64,000 nucleotides of DNA from Mactromeris polynyma (GCA_032209605.1 JASFXZ010000001.1:12046256-12110255), one strand, 5' to 3'. Positions 47,064-59,589 are shown, numbered from the stretch's first letter. Notes: generated by a model from the sequence alone, not told the origin. Program-made: numbers and translations.

Positions 47064-47900
47064 ATTGTGCTCTCTGTATTTGACCAAAGGGGAACAACTC
47101 TGTTGATCTTGTCAGATTTGGATGCACAGAAAGTGACTTCAGCATCCTGAGTAAAGTTGTGTCCCTCAAACTGTATGTTTCGACCTTTGGCATTTCAGAA
47201 TTTCACAAAATGACCTTTAGTATATACACTACAGAGGAAACAACTCTCAAAGATTATACAACCAATTTCTAATGCTGGGGCTTTTGTCCATTAAAGACTA
47301 GCTAAAATAGTATTATATTGCCTTTTACATATGTCTCAATTAGTAACCTATATGAATTTAATAACCTGTTAGTATGAGATATAGCATTGAGTTTTTGAAT
47401 GGAAGGGTTGTGTTTTACACTTATTAACTAGTGTTTATACTTCAATGATCTACACATGCTTTGGTAGTGAAGACAACTTTGAAATCTATAAAATGGACTG
47501 GTCAGTTTTGTTACAGTTTGTATACTAATTGACATAGAATGAAAAAGATGATTTTAGAAGAGATGTACAAATGTATTATAATTGCTATATTAACGTCCTG
47601 GTAATAGTGAGTATATAATACTTGTAGCATATGATTATCTTTATATATGTGGTAGCAATGGCCGTATATGGTCAATCTTATGTTGTTGTGTATTAGGTGT
47701 AATACTAAATACAAAGAGAAACCAGTTGACCACAGTTAATCTGCTGAAGGTGAAACATGTCGGATAGGATGCCGGATAGATAACACGTGGGTTTGAAATA
47801 GTGTACAATATTTATTGACCAATATTCTTCCATTTATATAAACTGGGCCTAATTTGAATGTTGAGTGTAATACAATAAATGTATGAAATTTGCTATTTCT
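47064..47900 (+). other. Probable 3' UTR with candidate poly(A) signal
   Basis: AT-rich non-coding sequence follows the stop codon. The first canonical AATAAA well clear of the stop is at 47874-47879; another is at 48949-48954. The AATAAA overlapping the stop codon itself is too close to act. Which signal is used cannot be read from the sequence. Confidence 0.45.
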
Positions 47901-48045
47901 TTTTGCATATTTTAGGTATATTAATTTTTGACCAGATCACATTTCATGAGCTGTAATTGTCTTTATACGACAATGATATACTGTAACTGTTGTAATACAT
48001 TATGTAACATATAATTATCATATCATGCTGATAATTCTAGTTCAC

Positions 48046-48194
48046 ACCACAAGAGATTGTCATGAGTTCTCTCTCTTTATCCCTTCTATAGTTTATGTAT
48101 ATATACAGCTAGTACTATATACACATACTATAGTAGAGATGAAGGTAGATAACTCTAGAAGGGATAAAGGGAGAGAACTCATGGCAATCACCTG
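48046..48194. mobile_element. Hairpin MITE (CACAGG family), copy 6
   Basis: CACAAGAGATTGTCATGAG at the left and GGCAATCACCTGAG at the right, with GGGATAAAGGGAGAGAACTC in the right arm. Flanks GTTCACAC and GTTCACTT match at 6 of 8. Confidence 0.75.
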
Positions 48195-48438
48195 AGGTTC
48201 ACTTTTTGTGTATAATTGTTGCTTATAATAATAATCTATCAATTAAAAGCCCTTAATTGAAAGGAGACATTCAAGACACCTCTGTCAAAATATGTCATGC
48301 TTGAATACCCTGGAATCTGATCCCTTTGTATAAATCTTCCATGTAGCATACTACTGGATCAAACAGCCTACAATCAATCTGTATAACCACTATCATGTGC
48401 TATATCTTATCAAAAGCATTATAGCATGCTTACAGGCC

Positions 48439-48613
48439 CACAGGGGATTGTTATGAGTTATTTACCTTGATCCCATCTAGAGTTCTCTCCTTTTATCCAT
48501 TCTATAGTTTCTATAGTATATGTAATAAAGTACTAAATCATATACTATAGGAGGGATAAAGGGAGAGAACTCAAAATGGGATAAAGGGAGAGAACTTGTG
48601 ACAATCTCCTGTG
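48439..48613. mobile_element. Hairpin MITE (CACAGG family), copy 7, type copy with 8-bp duplication
   Basis: Starts CACAGGGGATTG and ends CAATCTCCTGTG. The perfect target duplication TACAGGCC is at 48431-48438 and 48614-48621. The 8-bp target points to a hAT-like or other 8-bp-target transposase. The two arms pair around a short AT-rich centre. Confidence 0.88.
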
Positions 48614-49362
48614 TACAGGCCTAAGCTAAGAAATATGTTATATTGTTGAAGTGATGCTTTTCTATTATATACAATGTATAAGTATTTGGATGAGTGTTTT
48701 TCCCAGACAAATTACGACGATATACACTTCAAACGTTGGCTGTTGTATATTTAAAATCTGTATTATATATATATAAATTTGATAATGGTATGTTAATATT
48801 CTAAAGTGTGCCATATCTGTTTTGAACTATGTCAATGGATATTAGACATTCAGTAAATCTCCTTTTGTTAGAAGAATCCCTTCTGTCTAAATTGTTAATT
48901 AAAATACACATTTTTTACGGACAAGACTGATATGCTTTTAGAAATTGTAATAAAATATAAAATGTACATTGTAATTATGACGTCATGGTATGTATACCAA
49001 AACTATTTATTCACATGTATACTGTCGTTTGTTTATGCTTTGCTTTTTGTCAGGCATATCATTGCAAGTTGAATTGAGAAGTATTGTATATATATGCCAT
49101 AAATTTGCTCATTTATAGATTTTAGGTACCATGTTGCGTTTACGTATGTGTTGTTTGCTTTCGCTTTTGTTCTTGTTGTTGTTATTCTTATTAAAACATT
49201 TTATCACTCAATGCACTATGTTGTCGAAATCGCGCATTGTTTTCCAAGTACCCTTAAGAGTTTTTAGTATTTGTGTGCATTTTTAAACTTGATTGAATGT
49301 ATACAAGAAATGTGAAACCATCAAATATCATTTTCTCTGATGTAGCTTTAATATTTCATATA

Positions 49363-49643
49363 TACAGTAAAACCTCAATAATATGACCACCCTTTGAGAC
49401 ACAATATGACCACCCTTTGAGACACAATATGACCACCCTTTGAGACACTATGACCACCCTTTGAGACACAATATGACCACCCTTTCAGACACAATATGAC
49501 CACCCTTTCAGACACTTGAAAACTGGTCTTCTTATTGAGGTTCTCTTAATATTGAGGTTGAATAAATAGCAAAGCAGAGAAAGTGGACTTAATTTCGAGG
49601 TGGTCTTATTATCAAGGTGGTCTTAAAGTGGGGTTTTACTGTA
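49363..49643. mobile_element. Pogo/Tc1-like MITE, copy 6, with short internal array
   Basis: TACAGTAAAACCTCAATAAT at the left, GGGGTTTTACTGTA at the right, TA on both sides. Inside, ATATGACCACCCTTTGAGAC is repeated about six times (49381-49510). Confidence 0.82.
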
Positions 49644-50152
49644 TATTATAGAGGAATCCTTGTATCCCTCAACTATACAAGTTTTCAACTGCTTTGTGTT
49701 GTTTTGGTCAGTAAGTTACAAAATTCTTGTTAAATTTTTGTTACCATGGAAACATTTCTAATTTATTGTTGTTTTTTTCATAATTTGAGTTAATGTTTTA
49801 GTTTTGCTCATTTTTGTAGACAAGAGTTTGAGATAAAGAATCGGTAGTCATCCTACTTATATATTATATATATATTTCTTTATATAGGTGTTTATGTAGA
49901 CATTATATATGTAAAATTGTATGCATTTTCATTGTAAAAGTTTTGTTTTATTTGAATGAAAATTTGATGTCACAACATTCATTTATATACATCTGTATAG
50001 ACTATCGTTATCATTAATCATTTTATTATGAATTAAATTAAATATACTTGCAATTTGTTTTGTTTTATATGATTTACAATTTTTTTAAAAATTGAAATAT
50101 TAATGAAATCTCCAACTACATAAAATGAATGATGCATTTAATTAGCTTAAAG

Positions 50153-50337
50153 CACAGGAGATTGTCAAGAGTTCTCTCCCTTTATCTTCTAGAATTCTCT
50201 TCTTTTATCCCCTCTTTAGTATATTTATATAAGTTCTCTCCATTTCCCCTTTGAAACTACAGTATATACTGTAGAAGGGATAAAGCCAGAGAACTCTAGA
50301 AGAGATAAAGGGAGAGAACTTGTGATAATCCCCGGTG
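50153..50337. mobile_element. Hairpin MITE (CACAGG family), copy 8
   Basis: CACAGGAGATTGTCAAGAG at the left, TGATAATCCCCGGTG at the right. Flanks GCTTAAAG and GCTTATAT match at 6 of 8. The centre has an extra TTCTCTCC/GAACTC unit. Confidence 0.75.
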
Positions 50338-50414
50338 GCTTATATATAGTTTGCACATTATCGTAGTCGACGCCTTATAAGAAATAGCGCGTCAAAAAAA
50401 ATATCTGCAAACTT

Positions 50415-50450
50415 CTTAGTCAATAATAATAATAATAAGTCTTTATTTAA
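50415..50450 (-). mobile_element. Possible retroposon 3' tail (inverse strand)
   Basis: On the - strand this reads CTTTAAATAAAGACTTATTA then (TTA)n, the look of a microsatellite tail with a polyadenylation-type motif at the end of a retroposon. It abuts the 68-bp array. No reverse transcriptase frame is nearby. Confidence 0.35.
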
Positions 50451-50451
50451 A

Positions 50452-50997
50452 GATGGATGCACGAAAATATTATAATGCTTATCTCACTCGAGGCCATCTA
50501 TCAAACAACATAAACAGCACATGGACGCACGAAAATACTATAATGCTTATCTCACTCGAGGCCATCTATCAAACAACATAAACAGCACATGGACGCACGA
50601 AAATACTATAATGCTTATCTCACTCGAGGCCATCTATCAAACAACATAAACAGCACATGGACGCATGAAAATACTATAATGCTTATCTCACTCGAGGCCA
50701 TCTATCAAACAACATAAACAGCACATGGACGCATGAAAATACTATAATGCTTATCTCACTCGAGGCCATCTACCAAACAACATAAACAGCACATGGACGC
50801 ATGAAAATACTATAATGCTTATCTCACTCGAGGCCATCTATCAAACAACATAAACAGCACATGGACGCATGAAAACACTATAATGCTTATCTCACTCGAG
50901 GCCATCTATCAAACAACATAAACAGCACATGGACGCATGAAAATACTATAATGCTTATCTCACTCGAGGCCATCTATCAAACAACATAAACAGCACA
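50452..50997 (+). repeat. Minisatellite, 68-bp unit, 8 copies (3' flank)
   Basis: Unit ACGAAAATACTATAATGC, TTATCTCACTCGAGGCCATC and TATCAAACAACATAAACAGC, then a short ACATGGACGC joint. Starts at 50461, 50529, 50597, 50665, 50733, 50801, 50869 and 50937. Variants ACGCACG and ACGCATG switch once (after the third unit). Confidence 0.95.
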
Positions 50998-51641
50998 ATC
51001 GTACAAGTAATCATCATAATTATATACAATGTACAGACAATACAAAGATACATACAATGCTAATTAAAACATCATAGAACAGTATTACAAATACTCTCCC
51101 CTCATATATTGCTTTTTCATGAACTGTTAAGGAGAAAGTTTGCATCAAGAGGTATTCATAAATATCTCAAACTTATCTTATTGAACTTCAAATCAACTGT
51201 ATTCATGATTTATCTCATATTGTTATATACCTACTACACTGACAATTTAATGACTCGTAAATTGTCATCTCGGGTGAATTTAGGGCGGTCCACTGGATTA
51301 AGTATAACCCGTACGATTGATGCATGATATGCTGATCATACTCACTTATACAGATGTCATTTTGGTGTATTTTTGTATGTCGGTGATAAAACAAATGTAC
51401 TTGATGCATTAAGCTCCACTATCACAGAAATAAATGATTTGATAAGGTATATAGTGTATGGAGTAAGGTGTTAATATACAGCGTTAAAAGGTTGAACGAT
51501 ATCATTGTGATGATGTGATGTGAAGTTATATTACGGGTTTTGGTGTCGAAAACAATTGAAAATTATAGATATGTATGACCATTGCATACACTATTCAATA
51601 TAATAAAATATTGTTCATAATTATACCGGATATACTCCAGA

Positions 51642-51766
51642 CCACATGACATTGTCACTAGTTCTGTCCATTTATCCCCTCTTCTATATTTACATATTCT
51701 ATAGAAGGGATAAAGGGGGAGAACTCTAGAAGGGATAAAGGAAGAGAACTCGTGACAATCCCCTTT
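51642..51766. mobile_element. Hairpin MITE (CACAGG family), copy 9
   Basis: CACATGACATTGTCACTAG at the left, GGAAGAGAACTCGTGACAAT and CCCCTTTG at the right. The termini are degraded; no target duplication is evident. Confidence 0.65.
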
Positions 51767-52183
51767 GTTACAGCTCTGACAACAATATGAACACATGTAC
51801 ACGAGGATAACGATCATACATACACGATACATATACATATATAATTATGTACACAAGTATGTCTAACAATAACACGTTGAGAAATGTGTCGATGGTTTAC
51901 ATATAGGGTTCAGAAAAATCGAAACCGCTTTGTGATAGATAAAGTTGTGAATATTGATTGCCGCGAGAACAAGAAGATACCAGTCTCTAGTGCATGGTGT
52001 GTACTTGACTGGCTGTCTCGTATCTTGCGTAAGCTGCAATGTTGGTGACTAAAATACAACACTGACTTGTTGGCTATAACTGCAAGGACGTTAATGCTAT
52101 GCCAGATTGTATTTAAAAAATGTTATTTTGGTTCTTTGTGTGGTAAGAACATTCTTTAAAACACCTTTAACACCTACGTGCAG

Positions 52184-53493
52184 TAACGCTCGACTCGAAG
52201 CACAAAATGCAACGTTCTTCAAATGTTTCACTAATGTAAACCGTTTACAACATTCCTTGGAGAAATTGCTCAGACACGCAAACAATGAATTCGCCAGAAT
52301 TGCAAATACTCATGTTGAAATACTTGAACAAAATCAAGAAAAATGCCGGTGTTATTTGTAAATAAACGCTCGTGCTTTCGTCACGAAAGTACTTTCCTCT
52401 AATGGTAATAAATTTAGTATTGAAAACGGTGCACATGCATTTTATTGTTCGATTTGCCTGAGAATAAATAAATTACCTCACTTTTTTGTCAATGTTTGAA
52501 GAGGCTAGGCTCAGTTGATAGAGCGCTAGACTGTCACCTGACAGTCCAGGTTCGATTCCCAGATTTGACAGGTAATGTTCTTCCGTGACATTGGCTACGG
52601 TTATATCCGCATGTGGAGAAGTTGTCAGTTGCTTGCGGAAGAAGAAGTTTGTACTGGTTGATACTGATTAATAAACAGGTTAGGTCAACTGACCGCTGTA
52701 TATGACTGAAAACGGCGATAAACTCAATGAAAACAAAATAAACCAATAGTAATGAAGAAGTTTCCAGTTTATTTTAATTAGAATATCTCATATTAACTCG
52801 CTACATATGTCGAAGGTTCGAATCCCGGTAGGGGTCCTTTCTGATATGGCCGGTTGGTGTGCTGCCAGCTAGTTAAATAATGGTTACCATGCACCTACCT
52901 GCCTGGTACCTGGCATTAAAGGATATGAATCGGGAAGTAAATGTGCTCAGAAAATATGTGCCTCATAAGTCAAACATGGCTGGCCCTTTAAGGGGCGACA
53001 CTATTATAAATAGACACATTATTTTTTTTACCTTTATGTGTTTTTTCTGTACTGAAATGTTGACCAGAAGCCGAGACTCTTATTCTGTTTCATTATTTTG
53101 TTGTTGTTTGTATTTGTTATATGGTCGCACTTTACAGAAACTTGCACAGGAACCTCGGTACGTGTTTTCTTGATTTATAGTTGCTAATGACGTCACAATG
53201 TGTTTTGTTCACGTTGGTATGACATAGAACTTCTTATCAGCATTTTTACAATATGTATACATGAGCAATGGTAAAGTTGATACAGGCTGAAATGTAAAGT
53301 GCACTACTTTTATGTTGACAGTCGATACTTGAAAGAGTTATATAAAATACAGGAGGTAGCTGAACACATCCAGATCCAAGACATTGGCGGTTTAAACGTT
53401 ACCGGCGTATCTACTATAGCTTTAGGAAGCAACACTAAGGAAACGCGTGAAGACAATGCACGAAATTCACAAAAACTTGCAAAAGACAATTAA
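52184..53493 (+). CDS. Doubtful small gene, unrecognised product
   Basis: Two coding-like segments may join. Segment one, 52184 to about 52348, follows acceptor GTGCAG and reads NARLEAQNATFFKCF through HANNEFARIANTHVEILEQ: charged, probably helical. The last, 53322-53493, follows acceptor GTTGACAG, reads RYLKELYKIQEVAEHIQ, IQDIGGLNVTGVSTIALG and ends KLAKDN before TAA. A 20-nt candidate exon at 53138-53157 (KLAQEP, donor GTACGT) also fits the last one in phase, as an alternative route. The proposed donor at 52348 (GTGTTA) is weak, and two SINEs lie between the segments. No family was recognised. Could be a decayed gene or chance frames. Confidence 0.25.
52497..52748 (+). mobile_element. tRNA-derived SINE, family 1
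   Basis: The 5' part has a tRNA-like pol III promoter: box A TAGGCTCAGTTGATAGAGC and box B GGTTCGATTCC, about 33 bp apart. A non-tRNA body follows (GGTTATATCCGCATGTGG, GTACTGGTTGATACTG), then an A-rich end (GAAAACAAAATAAACC). It is too long and poorly paired at the acceptor stem to be a tRNA gene. Confidence 0.72.
52799..53020 (+). mobile_element. tRNA-derived SINE, family 2, 5'-truncated copy
   Basis: Begins at the box B (GAAGGTTCGAATCCCGGTAG) and continues GATATGGCCGGTTGG, GCCAGCTAGTTAAATAATGG, CTGGCATTAAAGGATA, TGGCTGGCCCTTTAA and CACTATTATAAATAGAC. It matches the fuller copy at 54594 all along. Box A is missing. Confidence 0.82.
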
Positions 53494-53496
53494 GGT

Positions 53497-54593
53497 AAGC
53501 TTGTCTTTGATTTACATTTTAATTTTAAGTTTACTGTTTCAGCTTGATATGAATGTACACCGTTAAAAAGTTGAGTAAATAGTGAACAAAATTGCGTGTG
53601 TGACAGTCGTGCTAAACTATGGCTTTTGTGAATTGTTTTGTGAAAAAAAATCACAAATTTTGTATTATATTATCTTATTGACTGATAGAATCTTCAGACT
53701 ATTTCATCTTTGATCTAAGATCATGCTCTCATTCCTTCAATGGAGGTAATACAAGTTTTGATTTGTTTTACTTATATACACAAATTTATCAGTCCAAGAG
53801 GCTCTCGAGTATATGCGCTATAAAACGCACATTATTATACAATCGTGGCTTTCTTGTTTGTCTCCGCTAAAAAATATCATCTGAATTTATTAATCAATAT
53901 TGACTTGTCATGTATTGAATTATATATATACGTTAAGGTTGCTATAATTGACAATGTAATATAATATATCATAGTTCCTTATACGTAACAGAATCATATT
54001 TCACACGATTTCTTATATTGGGTCAAATAATGCTTCATCACCCACACACATTTCATTTAATGTAATGAATACTTGGGTATAAATGTGAACAGAAAGTTAT
54101 GTAATAAAACCCCAAGAAGAAAATAAGGAAAACTTTTACAATATTCACCTTCACGTTAGGCTACGACAATTTATTCTATTAATTTGTTTGACATTGATAT
54201 AAAGCTACACACTAAAACTTTACATAGCCAAATTTATTTTAATAGATTAACATGCTTCGAGTCATTTCAATCGGAATAATGAAAATGCGACGAGTCTTAT
54301 TTCGAAACTTTTAGTGCACAGAATGAATAATATGTTGAAGTACAAATATACAAACTTGCAATGAAAATAAATGATATAGGTAACATGAAAAGAAAATTTG
54401 ATTAAACATTTAGTTTACAAAATTAAAACCATATTTATAACCCGGGTATAAATTCATTGCCACGGACCAAACCACACTGGCAGCAAATACAATATTGACT
54501 GTAAATAGAAATCTGTCAAATATTGTTTTATTCTTTGTTGAAAGATTAGATTTACATGATCATATTCCAAGTTTAAATTCCAGAATATACACC
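53497..54593. other. Flank without recognised feature
   Basis: AT-rich; neither genes nor repeats noticed. The stretch 54851-56635 between the SINE and the 65-bp duplicate is similar. Confidence 0.5.
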
Positions 54594-54850
54594 GTCTCCC
54601 TTGGCCGAGTGATTGGGGCATCCACCTTGGGAGCGGGGTGGAAGGTTCGAATCCCGGTAGGGGTCCGTTCTGATATGGCCGGTTGGTGAGCCGCCAGCTA
54701 GTTAAATAATGGATACCGTGAGTCTACCTGCCTGGTGCCTGGCATTAAAGGATAGAAATCGGGAAGTGAATGTGCTCAGAATGTAGGTGTCTCTTAAGTC
54801 AAAAATGGCTGGCCCTTTAAATAGGGGTGACACTATAATAAATAAACATT
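54594..54850 (+). mobile_element. tRNA-derived SINE, family 2, copy with both promoter boxes
   Basis: Box A TTGGCCGAGTGATTGGGGC and box B AAGGTTCGAATCCCGG, then a body shared with 52799-53020, ending GACACTATAATAAATAAAC. About 257 bp. The tRNA-like head resembles a Leu/Ser-type A box (TGGCCGAGTG). Confidence 0.85.
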
Positions 54851-56635
54851 TTTTTACGAGCCTTTTTTTAAACGTGATATAAAACACGTATCACTCCCCG
54901 TATGTAACGTTTGCATTACAAAGTCTTCCGATAGTGGAAAATAAACATCTTAAGTCGATACACTGAAGATGTCATAAAGAATGATTTCATCAAAGGTTGT
55001 TCTAATCCAATGGTAGATTACTGTAATATATGAGTTATTTTATTCTGTTGATTTTGGCGTAACAAGGTCGGTCACATGTTTGTAGAGTAAAGCTGTTTTA
55101 AAATAATAAATGATGCCAATGTGATGGTTATGGAAAAATGATAGAACATTTGTCGTAAGGTAGGTAGCGTTCTTACGTTTGTTCGTTTTCTTTTGTGTTT
55201 TAAGGAAACTTTTGAACTTTTAAGCTTCTTTGTAAATCATTTCGATTAATTCAAATGTTTCTTATATTCTATCTAAAATACATATTCAACGTGTTATCGA
55301 AGAGTAAACGACACGGGTAATCATTTTGAAACCATGTGCTTACTTCAAAATAATTACTAACTTGTATTTATGACTCTTTAACAGACGAATAAAGACGTGA
55401 CCGATTATCGGTGCAGTCAGGCAGAGCAGGCAGTAGATTTAGAAAATACCAAATACAATTCCGGGCTTTTCAAACCCATAACTCTCTTCAATCGTGTGTA
55501 ATTTCCGCAGTATTTTCTGAGTTACAACTGCAAATTTAAAACGTAAGCGATGAGTGATCATTTTTCTATCGTGACGTAAATGCATTGGCTGAAAATTTAA
55601 AGAAATGTAGGACAGGAAAGGGAGGCATTCGCAAAGTAGGACCTTCCAATTTGGATCCCTGGGGTAAGAAATGAAGAATAATTGGGAGGGAGTTCAAATA
55701 AAACAAGAAAATGGGGATTGGTACTGGAAAATTAAAAAATGTGTAGGGGGTATTAGATAAAACTCAACGGAGGGTATAAATTGGACTGGAGAAATTGTTT
55801 TCGTAATTTCTGTTGTACAGGTTGTTTTAATGTTACCCATAATTCATCATCCGACTTCGAGTGAGTCACAATCTTTGATATAATCTGACAAATTATATGT
55901 TTCTAACGAGAAGTTGTTAATCTTTGATATTAAGCAGACTCCGTCGTTAACTATCGTATAACGTTCTATATAAAAGCAATGACAAGTATTTAAAATAGTT
56001 ATCATTCTTTATTTAAGTTGAGTACTTTTTAACATTATCCCCATTTTCAAGCTGAGATTTTTATAACCTTGTTGAAATCCGGAAACTTGATCTTTGTGCT
56101 GCGTTTTTGTTATTTATCTGGCAAATTTTATAGCTTTAAAAGAGTCTTTACTTAACATTAAAATGATACGGCTGCGGCTAGGGTTTATATGTTTGAACTT
56201 TGAAGTATCTTATTATAAGATTAACCCTCAATGTAGCAATGATACGTTTTTTATCATATAACAAAGAATGGACATTTTTATTACGTCACCGTACATTTTT
56301 GGTCGTGAATATGTTTCCTAGATCGCCGTACCCATTACATAGATTAACGTCTAAGGTGAGATTTAACTGGTTGTCGTAATTAATTAATTTTCCTGCGTAT
56401 TTTGCGACAGTTTAGATACTGAATGTTGAATCCGGGTACTTTGAGTGATCGAGTTAAACTCATGGAGCCTGTTGAAAAATGGATACTGTATAACGTAGAA
56501 ATTGTTTGGTGTGTGTATTTTGGAATTTAAACACGGTAGGTAACTTAAAATATGATAGAATACTCGAACGTTGTATAAAATATATTGTTATGGTGTTAAA
56601 GACTTGTCAGATTATTGAGTCCGGGGGGCGTAGCA

Positions 56636-56700
56636 TCCTTTACGTAGTAACGGAGTTGATGAAACATGAAAAAAATCAAATATGCCAAAAAATATTTTAC
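56636..56700 (+). repeat. 65-bp dispersed duplicate, copy 1
   Basis: ATCCTTTACGTAGTAACGG, AGTTGATGA and AAATATGCCAAAAAA recur at 57592-57657 with a few changes. This copy is followed directly by a lone monomer of the 42-bp array unit. Confidence 0.85.
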
Positions 56701-56749
56701 ACACATGGAGGGGAGAAAAAATAACAAACGGCCCAGGGGACACACATGT
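56701..56749 (+). repeat. Solitary monomer of the 42-bp satellite
   Basis: ACACATGGAGGGGAGAAAAA, ATAACAAACGGCCCAGGGG and ACACACATG: one full unit of the array that starts about 2.9 kb downstream, with two A insertions. Confidence 0.88.
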
Positions 56750-56841
56750 ATATGTAGATCACTTGTTTTGCCTACATTTCGTTTCGGTAAGGTAAGCTTT
56801 AAGTGACATGTAATATCTTAAACATGATATTGGATACATAC

Positions 56842-56880
56842 ACACGCACGCACGCACCCACCCACGCACGAACACGCATT

Positions 56881-56906
<26 letters not shown>
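56842..56906 (+). repeat. CA-rich microsatellite
   Basis: A stretch of CACGCACGCACC-type repeats followed by an uninterrupted (AC)n run of about 26 bases at 56881-56906. Confidence 0.9.
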
Positions 56907-56911
<5 letters not shown>

Positions 56912-57591
56912 CGCACACAGACTCATGGACATATACAGAATCGCATACAATATGGTTATCAATACTTGATTATTGTTGCTGTGTATACATGTACTAATGC
57001 ATACTTATCGCAATCTATGTGGTAAGATATTTAATATTAGAGTTACGTATAATGCAAACCATTTACACTGTATGAAATATATGTATATATGTTTTGATCT
57101 TCAATACTGGAGGAATAAAAGTAAAGTAAGCATTGCACTTAAGGTACCTTACCTTGTTAAGGTTTAGATAGTGTTTTGCTACTGCCCTTCTTTCCATTTC
57201 AGTCAGGCTCTAATCAATTTAAGCTTAAATCCAATCACGTTGTATGTCATACTACTGTCTTTGTTTCGTTTTCGGAAAGACAAAAGTGTGCTTACAGTCA
57301 TTTTTTCCAAAGCTAATTGGTTATTCTTAATTCAAAAGATGTCTAGACTTAACATTATTTAAAACTTGGACAATATGTGCCTATTTAACCATTCTTTTTT
57401 ATAACCGATGCATGTATTGATGTTTAAAATATTTAATCCCTAGTCTCAGGAATATACTACGTGTACATTCATCATATATACATTGATATTTGTTCCGTTG
57501 ATATTAGTAAATAATGTTTGTTTTGTTTTGTTAAAACTGTATATACTGTTCTGCTCTCCAACTTGGAGGAAATAAACGAAATAAAATAATA

Positions 57592-57657
57592 ATCCTTTAC
57601 GTAGTAACGGAGTTGATGAACAATGAAAAAAATAAAATATGCCAAAAAAGATTTTAC
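57592..57657 (+). repeat. 65-bp dispersed duplicate, copy 2
   Basis: Second copy of the segment at 56636-56700. Here it lies 50 bp upstream of the 68-bp array rather than the 42-bp unit. Confidence 0.85.
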
Positions 57658-57706
57658 GAGCAAATTTGATTCTAATATGCGAAAAACTGTGCCGAAAAAA
57701 ACCTCA

Positions 57707-58590
57707 TACAAGGTCACCATAGGCTGTGTACATGTTCATACTTTCACGGAGTGACCCCAAAGCCTTCTGTGGGATACAAGGTCACCATAGGCTGTGTTCA
57801 TGTTCATACTTTCACGGAGTGACCCCATAGCCTTCTGTGGGATACAAGGTCACCATAGGCTGTGTACATGTTCATACTTTCACGGAGTGACCCCATAGCC
57901 TTCTGTGGGATACAAGGTCACCATAGGCTGTGTACATGTTCATACTTTCACGGAGTGACCCCATAGCCTTCTGTGGGATACAAGGTCACCATAGGCTGTG
58001 TACATGTTCATACTTTCACGGAGTGACCCCATAGCATTCTGTGGGATACAAGGTCACCATAGGCTGTGTACATGTTCATACTTTCACGGAGTGACCCCAT
58101 AGCCTTCTGTGGGATACAAGGTCACCATAGGCTGTGTACATGTTCATACTTTCACGGAGTGACCCCATAGCCTTCTGTGGGATACAAGGTCACCATAGGC
58201 TGTGTACATGTTGATACTTTCACGGAGTGACCCCATAGCCTTCTGTGGGATACAAGGTCACCATAGGTTGTGTACATGTTCATACTTTCACGGAGTGACC
58301 CCATAGCCTTCTGTGGGATACAAGGTCACCATAGGCTGTGTACATGTTCATACTTTCACGGAGTGACCCCAAAGCCTTCTGTGGGATACAAGGTCACCAT
58401 AGGCTGTGTACATGTTCATACTTTCACGGAGTGACCCCAAAGCCTTCTGTGGGATACAAGGTCACCATAGGCTGTGTACATGTTCATACTTTCACGGAGT
58501 GACCCCAAAGCCTTCTGTGGGATACAAGGTCACCATAGGCTGTGTACATGTTCATACTTTCACGGAGTGACCCCAAAGCCTTCTGTGGGA
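57707..58590 (+). repeat. Minisatellite, 68-bp unit, 13 copies
   Basis: Unit TACAAGGTCACCATAGGCTG, TGTACATGTTCATACTTTC, ACGGAGTGACCCC and ATAGCCTTCTGTGGGA. Starts run every 68 bp from 57707 to 58523. CCCAAAGCC units lie at both ends, CCCATAGCC in the middle. Contains GGTCACC and AGTGACC half-palindromes. Confidence 0.95.
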
Positions 58591-59589
58591 GGAGGGAGAT
58601 TCAAAGTTTGTTATTTAATGATTTCACTGTTAACTTCAATACAGGATATCAAAAATCGCAATATTCACGACTTCATATTTAAAATGTGAAGTAATGACAT
58701 ATTATATTGATGAGCTTGTTAAAGGTGGTCACGAGGTACGATGGTTAAAAGCGGACCAAACTCCAACATAACACTCGCCCAGACGGTATGATCGTTAAAT
58801 ATGCCGTTGTACAAATACAATATTTGAGTGAAGGATTTACAATCAAATAAAACGATAATGCACATTTGCATGACTGATGATTCTGTCAATATTGCAACAA
58901 CACAAATTGTCTGTTTGTACTTAATTTACGAGTCTCGCTGATATTCAGGGATGGCCCATTTTGTTTTACAACAACCATATTTGCTTTATTCTAAAGCTGA
59001 CGTTGTTATGGTAGAGATACTACAGGCCATAATCTTAAGATTTTTTAATCAAATGATTTGAAATAGTTTTTCCTGAATCTTTGTCATTGACATAGCTGAC
59101 TGGTGCCACTTAACACAAGTCACGGAGACAGAAATTACCGACATGTAACACGGGCTTGCGTGAAATAATAGATAAGTTTGTTTGTCTGAGATCGAAGGCT
59201 ATAAATGAATCTCAAGTGTTGAATTTATCTGAAGAACTTTTTGAAGTGAGAGGCTTGGCAAAAAGGTGTTAGGTGTATGCACTCGAAACTATCAAGTTGT
59301 TTACGAACAAAAGAAGGAATATTCTTACACTACTCTCCTCCGTGTGCCGTCTGTCTTATTTCTTGAAGTACATCGTTTGACTAAATAAGTTCAACTGCGA
59401 TATAAATTTAAGGTATACTGGCATATATTTGATGTTTTAGAGAACTATATATGTACCCGATCTCGTTACAATCCGATCAAAGTGAAATATAGGTGAATAG
59501 GGAAGACAACGTTCACAAGTCAGAACTTCCCTAAACAGATCTAGCCGAAGGGAGGAGGCACTTACAGCGAGGGACACAAAAAACAAAAA
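58591..59589. other. Spacer between two arrays
   Basis: Unique-looking sequence between the 68-bp and 42-bp arrays; no gene recognised. The sequence after the 42-bp array (62690-63592) is also without a supported gene. Confidence 0.5.

Noticed and set aside
52500..52570. tRNA gene
   Set aside because: Has box A and B but poor acceptor-stem pairing and runs into a SINE body; scored as a tRNA-derived SINE.
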